A DNA stretch of 64,000 nt from Paraphysomonas bandaiensis. Taxonomy: Eukaryota; Chrysophyceae. The stretch covers positions 222,294 through 286,293 of the forward strand of contig CBFFRP010000134.1 of assembly GCA_965644295.1 (NCBI GenBank), read 5' to 3'. The position numbers and the translations under genes were made by a program. This document shows, one piece after another, positions 1 to 9,860 of this stretch. The first letter of the stretch is position 1. The number at the start of each line of letters is the position of its first letter. The notes beneath the pieces were generated by a model, which saw only the letters and a program-made list of their open reading frames with translations, made no database searches and was not told the origin of the DNA.

Positions 1-785
1 AGTCTTTGACCCTCTTCACTGCACTCGGTCATGGCTTCTTTCATTGCCGGTGACCAGTACGTGTTCATATCATTTCCTGGACGATGATTCAGGCCAACTT
101 TGAAATATTTTGAGTGCATGTATTTACAGAGGGGAAGATCATTCTGTTTATGTTTAACAAGCGCAAGGGAAGAATCAACAAAGCTGAGCTGTCTCTGTAG
201 TATCACATCGTCTGGGCAATTTTGGAACGGGACACCAGCAATCACCACATAGTGGGAAGCGTTTTCCCGACAACACTTCCTATCGTGATCTGTCTGGCGT
301 CTAGTGGGAAGTAACGGTATGTCCAATTCTCCATCGGGAGGGATCATGTGGAAATTACCAATGATACCAGAACTTGTTGCAGTTCGAACAGTAATACCTC
401 TGCTGAAGTCTATCCTGAGTTGGTCGTTGAAGTCTGATAGTGGTGGCAATAACTTTTGATTATACGCTTGCCTCGCTACGCCCTCAACGAGTGCATGCAA
501 GAATGCATGACCTTTGACACGCCAGATATTACTATCGTCTTCAAAAAGATTACCTCCTGGAATCTAAAAAAAATGTTATATTAAAACATCTTTAGCAGTA
601 ATTGCAGTAATTCTCACCCAAATCGTTAATTGGTCTGTCGAAGAAGTTAACTCGGACCGATTTACAGAGAATGCCTGTGCTTCCTCTCGAAATTTAGTCA
701 AAGCGACAATTTTTACTCGCACCCACAGACCTTCTTCTATTTCAGAGTTTTGGCTGTCTGATGACATGCTGCGAATGACAAACAT
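1..785 (-). CDS. Unrecognised gene, 3' part cut by window edge
   Basis: Two exons are visible on the minus strand: 618-785 and 1-563, separated by a 54-nt GT-AG intron (564-617) that joins in phase 0 after a Trp codon. The second exon stays open to the window edge for about 187 codons with no stop, so the protein is at least about 240 residues and incomplete. The start is tentative: ATG at 785 or the in-frame ATG at 767 (MSSDSQ), and a further upstream exon is possible because a splice-acceptor-like CAG precedes the second ATG. The sequence is soluble-looking, with no membrane segment, and includes the stretches NLFEDDSNIWRVKGHAFLHA and SHYVVIAGVPFQNCPDDV. I do not recognise a family and give no function. 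Confidence 0.6.
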
Positions 786-963
786 GTGAGAGAAGGTTGC
801 TTCAACACATTGTAGAAGAAATCACCTTGATTTGCAGTGCTTATCATGGTAATTGTGGGTTTATGGTACTGTTTAATGTAGGTGAGCAAGTTTTGTAATC
901 GCGATCAAAGAAGATTGAAGAAGAGAGAAAAAAAAGTTTTTTTCACACCCGCTCTCCCTCACA

Positions 964-994
<31 letters not shown>

Positions 995-1036
995 TGTATG
1001 TATGTATGTATGTATGTATGTATGTATGTATGTATG

Positions 1037-1067
<31 letters not shown>

Positions 1068-1515
1068 GTACGTTATGGAATACGTTCCATCTTACATACA
1101 AATACGATGTACGAACCAGTTTCTGGAGATTCGCAGATTTCTCGTTTTTTTGATTTTCTATTCTACGTATTTTCTATATAGCAGCAGTATATATAGAGTA
1201 TATAGAGTATATATAGTGTACTGCTGTATCTCTCTGTACACAGTCATTCAGTTAGAGTGACCTACTTCTACATGCCTATTCGTTGCTCTCTACACTTATC
1301 ACACTCCTACTACACTCAACATATCCATTCTAGACATAACAACATTAACAATGGATTGATTTTGAAATATATCATCCATTAGAAGGGTATAGTTGTGTGT
1401 ATTACGCCCATATAGCCATATAGCTACTAGCATAGCTGTGTATGGTCATCGAGTAGTTAACTATACATATATAAGACTATCTACCTTATAAAATAAGGTT
1501 TAGATACGTATTATA
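786..1515. other. Intergenic spacer with TATG microsatellite
   Basis: No gene recognised. The spacer between two divergently transcribed genes holds a (TATG)n tract at about 965-1066, followed by AT-rich sequence. Short open frames here translate the microsatellite (repeating Met-Tyr-Val-Cys) and are not genes. Confidence 0.7.
965..1066. repeat. (TATG)n microsatellite, about 25 copies
   Basis: Uninterrupted tetranucleotide repeat. The same motif, as TACA on the plus strand, recurs at 9301-9679 and 56625-57060. Confidence 0.97.
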
Positions 1516-4297
1516 ATGAATACAGAGTATGAATCCTGTAGTTTCAAAGAGATATCGACTCCTAGTCATAGTGATGATAGCAGACAGAGTGGTACTGAGC
1601 AGGCATCTCACACTGTCACAGATGTAAATGTCAAGTTACTCAGTCAATTACATAATCCACAACTTAATAAATTATTATCAACATTGGCATCAAATGTTCC
1701 ACTATGTAGAGCCGAGTATGTCAAAGAGAACCTCATGACTCGGCTAGTGTCGACAGCTCGGACTCCAACAGTACGTGCTGATATGATGATATCGTGAACA
1801 TATATTCCATTAATTATGTCAATAGGATAGAACTGAGGTTGAACATTCTGGATCTAAAGGAAGCCCAGAAAGCGGTACGGGTTTATCTGGTGGTACACGT
1901 AAGACATCCAGGAAACAAGACCTCATTTGCACCACTACTATTCCTGAGCACGATCCTGCGTCATCAAGTGTCCCATCCGAGCCAAGTCCACGATTGTCTA
2001 GCTGTCTCGCGAGTTTACTCAGCCCATCTAACTTTAATTCGCCCAAACGACAGCGGGTTTTTACGTTTGACCCTCATGATATTGATGCCTCCTGTCGGGT
2101 GAACGAAAGTCCCCGTGATGCTGTAGTTGGTGCCTCCGTTACCCCTAGAACACCCACTGCTGGCGGCCTGGAGGAGCTTGATGCAGATATGTATGCAGAA
2201 CTTATGGAAGCGGCTAGAGAGGCAGGTTTTTTTGCAGAGACTCCAAGAAACGTACGTCGGGATGGGGGCAGTCAGGTCCCTTTAACTCCTGGGATAAGAC
2301 ATGTCGCTGAGTCATCGGAACAAACCACATGCGAAACATCGCAGCCTATATATGTCAATGCCTGCATTCCTACATCTCCTGGAAGTGCCCCACCTCCTGT
2401 TGTTCCCACAATACGTGACCTTGATAGTGTATTAAAGAGGAATCGCATTAGCAGTACTTCGATACGCCCACCGTTTTCCTTATCTGCTCCTCCTCCCCCT
2501 GTTCCACCGTCCGCTCCAGCCCCGCCCTCTGCTCCGATGAATGAAGATGAATGGAACGCAACACCAGAAGCACCTTCTTCTGCTGCTATTGTGCACGACT
2601 GCTGTGGAGTACTGGACTGTGGGGGAGATGTTACTCGAACTGTTCAGCCTCTTCCCAGCATTCCCGCCGCACTGCGATCTCGCCCTCTAATGACATGCCC
2701 GTCATCACCCGTTCACTTTGCTCATGTAAATAGTGCTTCCGCCCAACAGCGGAAAGATATTGATCAACTTCCAGTCAGTGAAGAAGGTGGGCTGCCTGAA
2801 TATTTTTAGTTAGAATTACATGTCGTATAGTAGGCAGTGATACGGCTTCCAACGATGGCAATGTGGTCAAGGCCACTGACGAAGCTGAGAAGTCCCTTGT
2901 TGTACTTTGCAAAGTTTTTGTACATCACTACAAAAGTAAATTTCCTTTAGATAGCAATAATACGGTATCAAGGTAGTAAATATATATAATGTGGCAATAT
3001 TTTAACGATTATCTCAGTGCAGAACAGGGGGAATCGGGGCCATGTACTCCCAGCGAAGAGGATAGAACTATCAACGTACCAATAGAGTGTAAGAAGTTCG
3101 CAGTGTCAATTAGACGACTTCAAAATCTCTTGAGACTCTTGGAATGTGTTGGAGTGGTGCGTAAACTATATTTTATTAAATCTTATGGATTTAACGTTTG
3201 GGCAGGTCGCTCGTATCACTCCGAGAAGATTCACGTGGATGGGGTTTGAACATATCGCATCTCAATTTGGTGACCTACAGGTAAGAATAGCTATATGCCG
3301 TTGGAAGAGTTTTAATGAGTTGTGATTTATTTAGGATGACGCTATATCAATTTTTCCTCAGCGCGCGGCCAATATGGGTTTTTCAAATGTTCCTAGCGCT
3401 ACCTCGCAGACATCTAATAGTTATGAGACGAACAAAGTGGCCCCGTCGGATTCAACAGAAGATGTTATAGCGGATTCATACTCCACTAGAACATCGTCAT
3501 ATTCGGGAACATTATTTCGTAACAATTCGCCTGCCCTGGTTCCTGTTTCTGAATATTCAACGGGATATTTACAGATCGCCGCCGCACCTCGACCCCCCCC
3601 TCCAGTACTTCTACCGCGTAGTACCATGCCCGATGAGAAGTACCCTTTAGAGCAAGTTTGTCGAAATTTTATTCAGTTATTTTTATTAGGGGTGAGTAGC
3701 TCATTTCTTTAATATATATAAATTTGAAGTTGTATATAGGAAAATAGACTTCGTGTGCAGGCTGCAAAAGATATTTTGCGGTCCTCACGAGTTGATAACG
3801 AGAGTATTGGTCCGGATCGACTCAGGCGGACAAGTAGCACTAGCAGCAGCAATGAGGATGCTAAGAACAAGGTTGTGGACATATTTTTTACATTTTCGGT
3901 TAGTATTAACACCCTCAATAGGAATCATCACTTTCTAGAAGGCTTCATGATGCTGCTAGCGTCCTGTGTGCCTTGGGTATATTAGAAAGAGTGGTAGAGG
4001 TGAAATTGTGTTAATCTATTTTATCTCTTCTGCTTATTTTGTTGATAGAAAACGACACAAGGTCGACGTACCGTGTTCTATAGCTGGAATTACACGGATC
4101 CTATTAAAATACGAGAGGTCTACATTGCTTCCCCAGCGTATGCAGAGAAAAGGCAGCGTGTAATATCAGCGCAGCAGAAACCTATGAATAGGCTCCTATT
4201 GTCCACGTAAGTATTAGTTATTACACCTTATGTTCTGTGTCGTAATGGGTGCTGCAGGACTTGTATAAAGAAGCGCAAACATGAGGAACAGATATGA
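1516..4297 (+). CDS. Atypical E2F transcription factor (E2F7/E2F8/E2Fe-like), two DNA-binding domains
   Basis: Ten exons close in frame: 1516-1770, 1826-2786, 2834-2972, 3018-3156, 3206-3280, 3335-3691, 3761-3871, 3922-3999, 4049-4206, 4258-4297 (about 770 aa). Introns are 45-70 nt. After a long Ser/Pro-rich N-terminus come two E2F winged-helix modules, the hallmark of atypical E2Fs, which bind E2F sites without a DP partner and usually repress cell-cycle genes. Module 1 shows EKSLVVLCKVF, then SIRRLQNLLRLLECVGVV and a wing RRFTWMG. Module 2 shows LEQVCRNFIQLFLLG, then RRLHDAASVLCALGILERV and FYSWNYTDP. The C-terminal KKRKHEEQI is basic. No Rb-binding or marked-box region was seen. Boundaries of exon 7 could shift by one codon. 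Family assignment rests on pattern and double-module architecture; target genes are unknown. Confidence 0.82.
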
Positions 4298-4462
4298 TAA
4301 ATGTGGTTATCATATATCGTTGGTGTATAAAATGAATGTTTCATACGTATTATGCTATTTAATTTTTTACGTATAAGTAATGTTATGAAATTTTAACGTT
4401 CAGCTAGACGTGTAATAGAAGAGCAAAATCAGTTATCAGATATGAATAATAAAGTAGGAATG

Positions 4463-5616
4463 CTAGATACCAGGGCTTCGTATCAATTAATTGTCAATTA
4501 ATTGACGCAGGTTGTAGTCAATAATAATTGCAATTATTATTACTTGCTGTCTCAATTTCAACTATTGCATTCCAGAGGCAACAATTCATGCGTAGAAACA
4601 TAATTAGCACTAAATGTTGAGGAGTCAAGCTCTTGCGCAAGCCCGTTATAACAATCGTAGCTCTACTGAACAACCTCTCAACCTTATTGGTTGTGCTATG
4701 CAAGTGTTTCACCCGTAACGAGTTAGCTGGTTAAGTCTTGCTCGCTTCCGCTGCCTGCTACCATCAAACAAAAGTTGCGCTGCGTCGTCATCCGGAGCTA
4801 GACTCGCACCGTCATAATCTTCTTCTTCCTCATCGAACAAATATATTTTAGTTTGATCCTTTGCCGTCCGAGTTTCGGCTTCGTTGCCACATTGAATCTC
4901 CACGACTGCCTTTTCGAAAGCAGCGTTATGAATAATAGCAGCACTGTCGCCCAGATGACGCTCAACAATCGGGTGAATTATGAAGGGTTCGTCAATCAAT
5001 GTACTAACGTCGTGGAGGTCAAGCTGGTGTTAACCTTACTTCTGTAATTGTACTACACTTATTTATATAATACAGGACATAATATACATATAATGTATAA
5101 TGTATACTCTGTATATAGGTGGAAGGTGGACAGTTCTACAATTAGACTTTTAACACGTCGGAACCAAACTCGAATGGTCGCATATGATTAGATAGAAGCA
5201 AGTAGCGATCAATCACGGAAAATGTGGAGCCCCTTTTTCTGCAGGACAAGTTAAATCTCTATCGCAGCCTCTTCGTTATTATTATCATCATTTACTTTCT
5301 CAAGTAGCACTCGTGCAATGACTTCTGGTGCCAATTTGTCGCTCCTAACCCTAATTAATTAAATGAATTACTATGTGAGATAATCCTATGGATATTATAG
5401 TCTTCCACCAATCTTCGAATTTTATCCTAAAAATTGGATTTTTTACTAAAAATGCCGTTTTTAACAACTTTTCAGCATAAAAAGGTGGGTTTTTAAATAT
5501 CAATTAATTGAAGCTAGCTGGAATCGATTATAATTGAAATTATGATTTGATGTCCCAATTTCAATTATTGCAATGATTTGAAAATCAATGAATTGATACG
5601 CAGCCCTGCTAGATAC
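4463..5616 (-). mobile_element. Defective hAT-family DNA transposon with 8-bp target duplication
   Basis: The element spans 4471-5608. Its ends are inverted: CAGGGCTTCGTATCAATTAA on the left and CAGGGCTGCGTATCAATTCA read inward from the right. It is flanked by the identical 8-mer CTAGATAC at 4463-4470 and 5609-5616. An 8-bp duplication and CAGGG termini are typical of hAT elements. Only about 1.14 kb long, it holds the broken 3' part of a transposase gene on the minus strand, so it is non-autonomous. A relative lies at about 44640-45257. Confidence 0.88.
4518..4999 (-). pseudogene. hAT transposase C-terminal fragment, frameshifted
   Basis: Two overlapping minus-strand frames (4709-4999 and 4518-4712) together encode an acidic region followed by the hAT C-terminal dimerisation motif. 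The second frame reads STTNKVERLFSRATIVITGL, then an R..LTPQH..L..FLRMNCCLW block, matching the S..ER.FS..R..L...LK.N..LW pattern of hAT transposases. The frames meet out of register at about 4710, indicating a frameshift. The catalytic N-terminal part and zinc finger are missing. It lies inside the element at 4471-5608. Confidence 0.8.
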
Positions 5617-5719
5617 TAGTTATTCTTTATTCTTCCATTCCAAATGAGTATCGATACTGCGAAAATAAGCGCAAGTAGTAGTTAAAATGAGCTGCAACTG
5701 CTTAACACGATATAGATAA

Positions 5720-6571
5720 TTATTTAGTAATATGATCAATCTGCTGACTAGGAAGCTTAAAACTTGGAGGTTTGGGCATCGGAGGGATCCGAAGCGCCTT
5801 CATAACCACAGGATGTTTCAGCAAAATGTTTTGCGATATGGCATAAAGACTCGACGGTATCCAGTAACAGAAAACCCCACACGGCAGAGTGGTGGTCATC
5901 GGAAGGGCTACCAGGACACAGCACTGGAGAAAGTCTTTTATCATGGGCATATACACTCCAGCCCCACCTCGGAATGCCAACTCGAGAGCAGTATACGACA
6001 CAGCCATGCCTGCCACAGGTAGTATGAATGTCGGATCGGAGACACTCAAATCCTCAAACCATAACATTCCGCCAATACAAAGATCTCCTGTCTCATCGTG
6101 CGCAATCATATCCCGAACAGAGAGCACAAAAGACAAGAATACTGAAATGTTAATGATAGGATACATTATCATTGGTGTAATCGACGCATCGTGTATTACT
6201 AAACTAGCAAGAAATCCTTTTTTAAATGATCTTATTGCTTGTTTCTTTTGTTCATAAGTATTCGCTGATTTTGGTGAAAGATTTTGCATCAATAACTTAT
6301 AAAGTGTCGCAATTTCAGGCATTGCAGTCGAAATTTTTTGAGATGCAATAATTTGTAATCGAACTAATGGTAATAATGAGGTTCTAACAAGTACAGTTGA
6401 TAAAGCTAATGTTGCCCACATTGGAAGGTCTGTAAGTGCTTGAAATTGAGTGAGTCCACTCTGTATAACTGAAAATATTCGTCTGTTTTGATGAGTTAAT
6501 AATGTCTTAACAGGGACAGTATTGAGTCTACCAGAGCGGGTTAGAGATAACATGCGAGATGAGGATAACAT
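5720..6571 (-). CDS. Mitochondrial Oxa1/Cox18 family membrane insertase
   Basis: Single-exon gene of 283 aa. The first ~35 residues (MLSSSRMLSLTRSGR...) are rich in Arg, Ser and Leu and almost free of acids, as in a mitochondrial presequence. The body has the YidC/Oxa1/Alb3 layout: a first membrane segment followed by VRTSLLPLVRLQIIASQKIS (residues ~60-85), a basic matrix loop (YEQKKQAIRSFKKG), then further hydrophobic segments ending with a CGVFCYWIPSSLYAISQN helix. This family inserts mitochondrially made proteins into the inner membrane. The short length and the LPMWATLALSTVLVRT start of the core resemble Cox18 somewhat more than Oxa1, but I cannot separate them by eye. The C-terminus ends soon after the last helix, without the long ribosome-binding tail of classical Oxa1. 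Confidence 0.82.
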   Translation of the reverse strand: MLSSSRMLSLTRSGRLNTVPVKTLLTHQNRRIFSVIQSGLTQFQALTDLPMWATLALSTVLVRTSLLPLVRLQIIASQKISTAMPEIATLYKLLMQNLSPKSANTYEQKKQAIRSFKKGFLASLVIHDASITPMIMYPIINISVFLSFVLSVRDMIAHDETGDLCIGGMLWFEDLSVSDPTFILPVAGMAVSYTALELAFRGGAGVYMPMIKDFLQCCVLVALPMTTTLPCGVFCYWIPSSLYAISQNILLKHPVVMKALRIPPMPKPPSFKLPSQQIDHITK

Positions 6572-7039
6572 TGTAAGGAAAAATGGAGTATGATGATGTA
6601 TAATGGGCTGTGGATGAGTGTATATATATATGAGAGTTAAGTGCTATGGATGCATAGTGTATGATAGTATAGAGGGGGAATACGTGCATTGCATGTGGAC
6701 GGCTGGGATAACACCATTGAGGGTATGTACTTATCTATTCTTGTACTTAAGTACAATAGAGGGAGACATTTACTTGGATGACTGGGATAGAGGGAATGTA
6801 CTTATCTATATTTGTACTTAAGTACAATAGAGGGATACGTCGAGTGGAAGGCATGTTGTCGTACTAACACATATGTACTGCTGTACGTATCTGTCGCTGT
6901 ATAGTATACACACTGTACGTACAATCCACGTACAAGTGTACGGTATCTAGATATGGATGATATCCTCATAGAAACAACACTCCACACTCCACTCTACCCA
7001 CACTCATCTTCTACCAACCAAACCAATATATATACAAAT
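6572..7039. other. Intergenic spacer with duplicated palindrome
   Basis: No gene recognised. It contains two copies of an approximately 68-bp segment (about 6723-6850), each including the perfect 16-bp palindrome TTGTACTTAAGTACAA followed by TAGAGGGA. Confidence 0.6.
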
Positions 7040-7490
7040 GGTGGCATGTCCACAAGTCCTGCGTTTCCCTGGGTAACGTGCCAGCAGAGGGAGGTGATTA
7101 ATGGATGCAATGGTCATTATTGTGACGATTAGATATTCATTTATGTTGAATACTTGCAACTATGCTCAAATTGGTTGACTTGGCTTTTAATCCAGCATGA
7201 ATCAGCTTTTCCAAATTAGCCGTACATGTGGACATTGTACTGGCCAGGTATTTGTATGGACATATATTAGTGAATGTATGACAGGGTGGCTTCAAACTTG
7301 GGTCCAGCCTGTACCCCATCGCCCCGCCTCCGATGTGGCGTTCGCTGTAGCCTGATAGATTGCTCGAGGCGGCTTGTACATGGCGTACTACATGTTTTTT
7401 GGTGGAACTATTCGATTAGGGTTATCAGTACCTATGGGATTAAATAACTATGGTGCACACATGGAAGGAACATGGTCGGGCCTGTGTCGC
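7040..7490 (+). pseudogene. GH35 beta-galactosidase relic
   Basis: Plus-strand frames contain consecutive glycosyl hydrolase family 35 signatures in the right order but broken. From 7040 the frame reads PAFPWVTCQQ, then VINGCNGHYCDD and a stop, matching the PWVMCQQ...VINTCNG.YCD block of plant-type beta-galactosidases. From 7281, in another frame, TGWLQTWVQPVPHRPASDVA continues FAVA, two stops, then IARGGLYMAYYMFFGGTIRL. This matches the TGWF...P.P.RPA.D.AFAVA..I..GGS..YYM.HGGTNFG block. Between them lies unrelated-looking sequence. Stops, a frame change and missing catalytic regions show a dead fragment of about 150 codons. No intact copy is in the window. Confidence 0.8.
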
Positions 7491-8186
7491 CAATGACACT
7501 GAATAATGTTGAGCACAAAGGATTTGTTCACTCTGTGAGATTAAAGGGTGAGAGTTCGTTGGCAATAACAAACTTAACATCTCGACAATGATAGTCGTGA
7601 TAATAGAATCAGCATATATTCAACAACTTCGATATTCAAGTTTAGTAGCGTTAAGAATTAAGAACGTTGCTCATCCCTTGGGGGGCACTATTTGTCGCCA
7701 TATACCAATTACCAATTAATTGTTGCCTGAGCCTGATCATAGATCTATATCGTAGCTACTGCCCATCTGTTCATCACTTTTATGAAACCTTAGATGGTGT
7801 ACGATCTTAACATTACATATATTTCACGTGCACTACTATTATTCTATTACTTCGCTCACTAATTTAAATCTTGCTGTTTTAAACTACTGTATTCAAGCTA
7901 CGTTCATAATTCAGAAACCTTAACAGTCAACTGCTTACAAAGAAGCAAAACTCAACAGTCTGAAACAAGGAATTTAGAGTAGTTATAAGATGTTTACAGT
8001 GACCACTGCTACTGTTTCATCTACATATCTTTGTACCTAGGTACCTAGATATTAGATATATCAACTGGCTGCATAGTAATCCTCGGAAGAAGATATAATA
8101 TCGAATGCAATGTGAGGTTGTTTTGAGATTTAAAGTAACTTCTTATTACACCCATTGAAGGGAGAAAGACAGTGGTTTAGTAGTAA
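7491..8186. other. Intergenic, nothing recognised
   Basis: AT-rich spacer with no supported coding region, RNA or clear repeat between the galactosidase relic and the 3' end of the reductase gene. Confidence 0.5.
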
Positions 8187-9230
8187 TCAAAGTTTATCAA
8201 TTGAGTACATGGATCTACTGTTAAAGCCGTTCTCCAACAGCGATGAGACCGTATCTCTGACCATCTCGTCCACAGAACGATAGTTGATACCAAGCAAATT
8301 TGTGCTGGGTGACACATCAAACAGCAGTGGGTTTGGTGGTGCTTGTCCCATGACAGGAGGAGGAAGAGTATCATTCAAGGTAGTAGGGACGTTTCCTTTC
8401 ATATTATCAGGTAGTGCATTCCGGACTGACTCGGCGATATCTTTTTGATGAGGAGTTGCAGAGATAAGCAAAAATCGTCGACCCCAGGCTTCATCTCGTT
8501 CGAGAGCAGCAATATGAGCTTCTGCAACATCTCTGACATCAACAATTGCTTTACAGGCATTTTCTATTTCCGCCATACTTCCGTCTAGATATCCGACTAT
8601 AGCAGCCGCAGAGGTGTTGAGGTGAGGTTGTCCAGGGAGTTGTGGGCCCAAAATAAGAGTTGGGTTCATAACCGACAGTTGGTACGGACATCCAGGCTCC
8701 TTGCTCATCGACCAAGCAAGTTTCTCAGCGAGAGTTTTCGACAGCGAATACCAGTTAGATTTCTCCCGCAGTACATCTTCTGGGGACCAATCCTTGTCGG
8801 TGTACACATGATCCGCAGATCTGGTGCCATAATCAACATAAACACATGCCGTAGATGCAGTCAATACAACTTTTTTGACACCTAGTTTTGCACAAGAAGA
8901 AAGAACATTCCGTGTACCTTCTACAGCAGGTCGTACAAGACTCTCTTCAGATCCACCTGCAAAATAAAATGGAGATGCAGTATGTAACACACATTCACAG
9001 CCTGTCATAGCCTCTTCAAAAGCACCAGGCGATAATAGATCAACTCCAACGAATATATTAAGACGCTCTGCAGCACCTGATAATGTACGTAAGAATTGTG
9101 CTTTCTCTGCTGATCGGACTGTTGTATGGACTGTATAGCCTCTGTCTAGTAACAGCTTTACACACCATGAACCAAGAAAACCAGAGCCACCAGTGACTAG
9201 AATAGGAGAGGAGGTTATTTGTGATGACAT
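8187..9230 (-). CDS. NAD(P)-dependent reductase, extended SDR (dihydroflavonol/cinnamoyl-CoA reductase-like)
   Basis: Intronless gene of 347 aa. The N-terminus has the Rossmann glycine motif ILVTGGSGFLGSWCVKLLL (TGxxGxxG) and VRSAEKAQFLR after beta-2, where Arg suggests NADPH preference. ASTACVYVDYG corresponds to the catalytic Ser/Thr strand, and WYSLSKTLAEKLAW carries the active-site YxxxK. DVRDVAEAHIAAL and a C-terminal substrate domain follow. This layout is that of the DFR/CCR/aldehyde reductase branch of extended short-chain dehydrogenases, which reduce carbonyl groups on varied substrates. The actual substrate cannot be read from the sequence. The absence of introns contrasts with most neighbours. 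The upstream side is a long TACA microsatellite starting about 70 bp from the ATG. Confidence 0.88.
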   Translation of the reverse strand: MSSQITSSPILVTGGSGFLGSWCVKLLLDRGYTVHTTVRSAEKAQFLRTLSGAAERLNIFVGVDLLSPGAFEEAMTGCECVLHTASPFYFAGGSEESLVRPAVEGTRNVLSSCAKLGVKKVVLTASTACVYVDYGTRSADHVYTDKDWSPEDVLREKSNWYSLSKTLAEKLAWSMSKEPGCPYQLSVMNPTLILGPQLPGQPHLNTSAAAIVGYLDGSMAEIENACKAIVDVRDVAEAHIAALERDEAWGRRFLLISATPHQKDIAESVRNALPDNMKGNVPTTLNDTLPPPVMGQAPPNPLLFDVSPSTNLLGINYRSVDEMVRDTVSSLLENGFNSRSMYSIDKL

Positions 9231-9300
9231 TGCAGAGAGATGGGCTGATATGAGTGTTATGGAGAATGAATGCGATGATTCTTATGCTATGATGCTATGA

Positions 9301-9679
9301 TACATACATACATACATACATACATACATACATACATACATACATACATACATACATACATACATACATACATACATACATACATACATACATACATACA
9401 TACATACATACATACATACATACATACATACATACATACATACATACATACATACATACATACATACATACATACATACATACATACATACATACATACA
9501 TACATACATACATACATACATACATACATACATACATACATACATACATACATACATACATACATACATACATACATACATGCATACATACATACATACA
9601 TACATACATACATACATACATACATACATACATACATACATACATACATACATACATACATACATACATACATACATAC
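9301..9679. repeat. (TACA)n microsatellite, about 95 copies
   Basis: Tetranucleotide tract of about 379 bp with a single interruption (catg) near 9580. Because 4 and 3 are coprime, all frames stay open and spell Tyr-Ile-His-Thr or Met-Tyr-Val-Cys repeats; these are not proteins. It separates the reductase and WDR5 promoters. Confidence 0.97.
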
Positions 9680-9860
9680 TGTACATATATGCATGTATTT
9701 TCCAGTTTTGTTACGGAAAATCCCTTGTTTTAACATAACTCTAGCCTAGTTTTACTCCTCACTAAATCAATGCATATGCAGCATATCAATCACTTAACAC
9801 ACCTCCAATCCCATCTTACAGTCTCAGACACAATCCTGAGATATCCCTATAATATCGAGC

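Noticed and set aside
4430-5620. Single functional hAT transposase gene
   Set aside because: Only the C-terminal portion is present and the two frames are out of register.
9287-9749. Long open frames encoding Tyr-Ile-His-Thr or Met-Tyr-Val-Cys repeats (also near 882-1260 and 56412-57219)
   Set aside because: They are translations of TACA/TATG microsatellites, which are open in all frames; no codon bias, no flanking domain.
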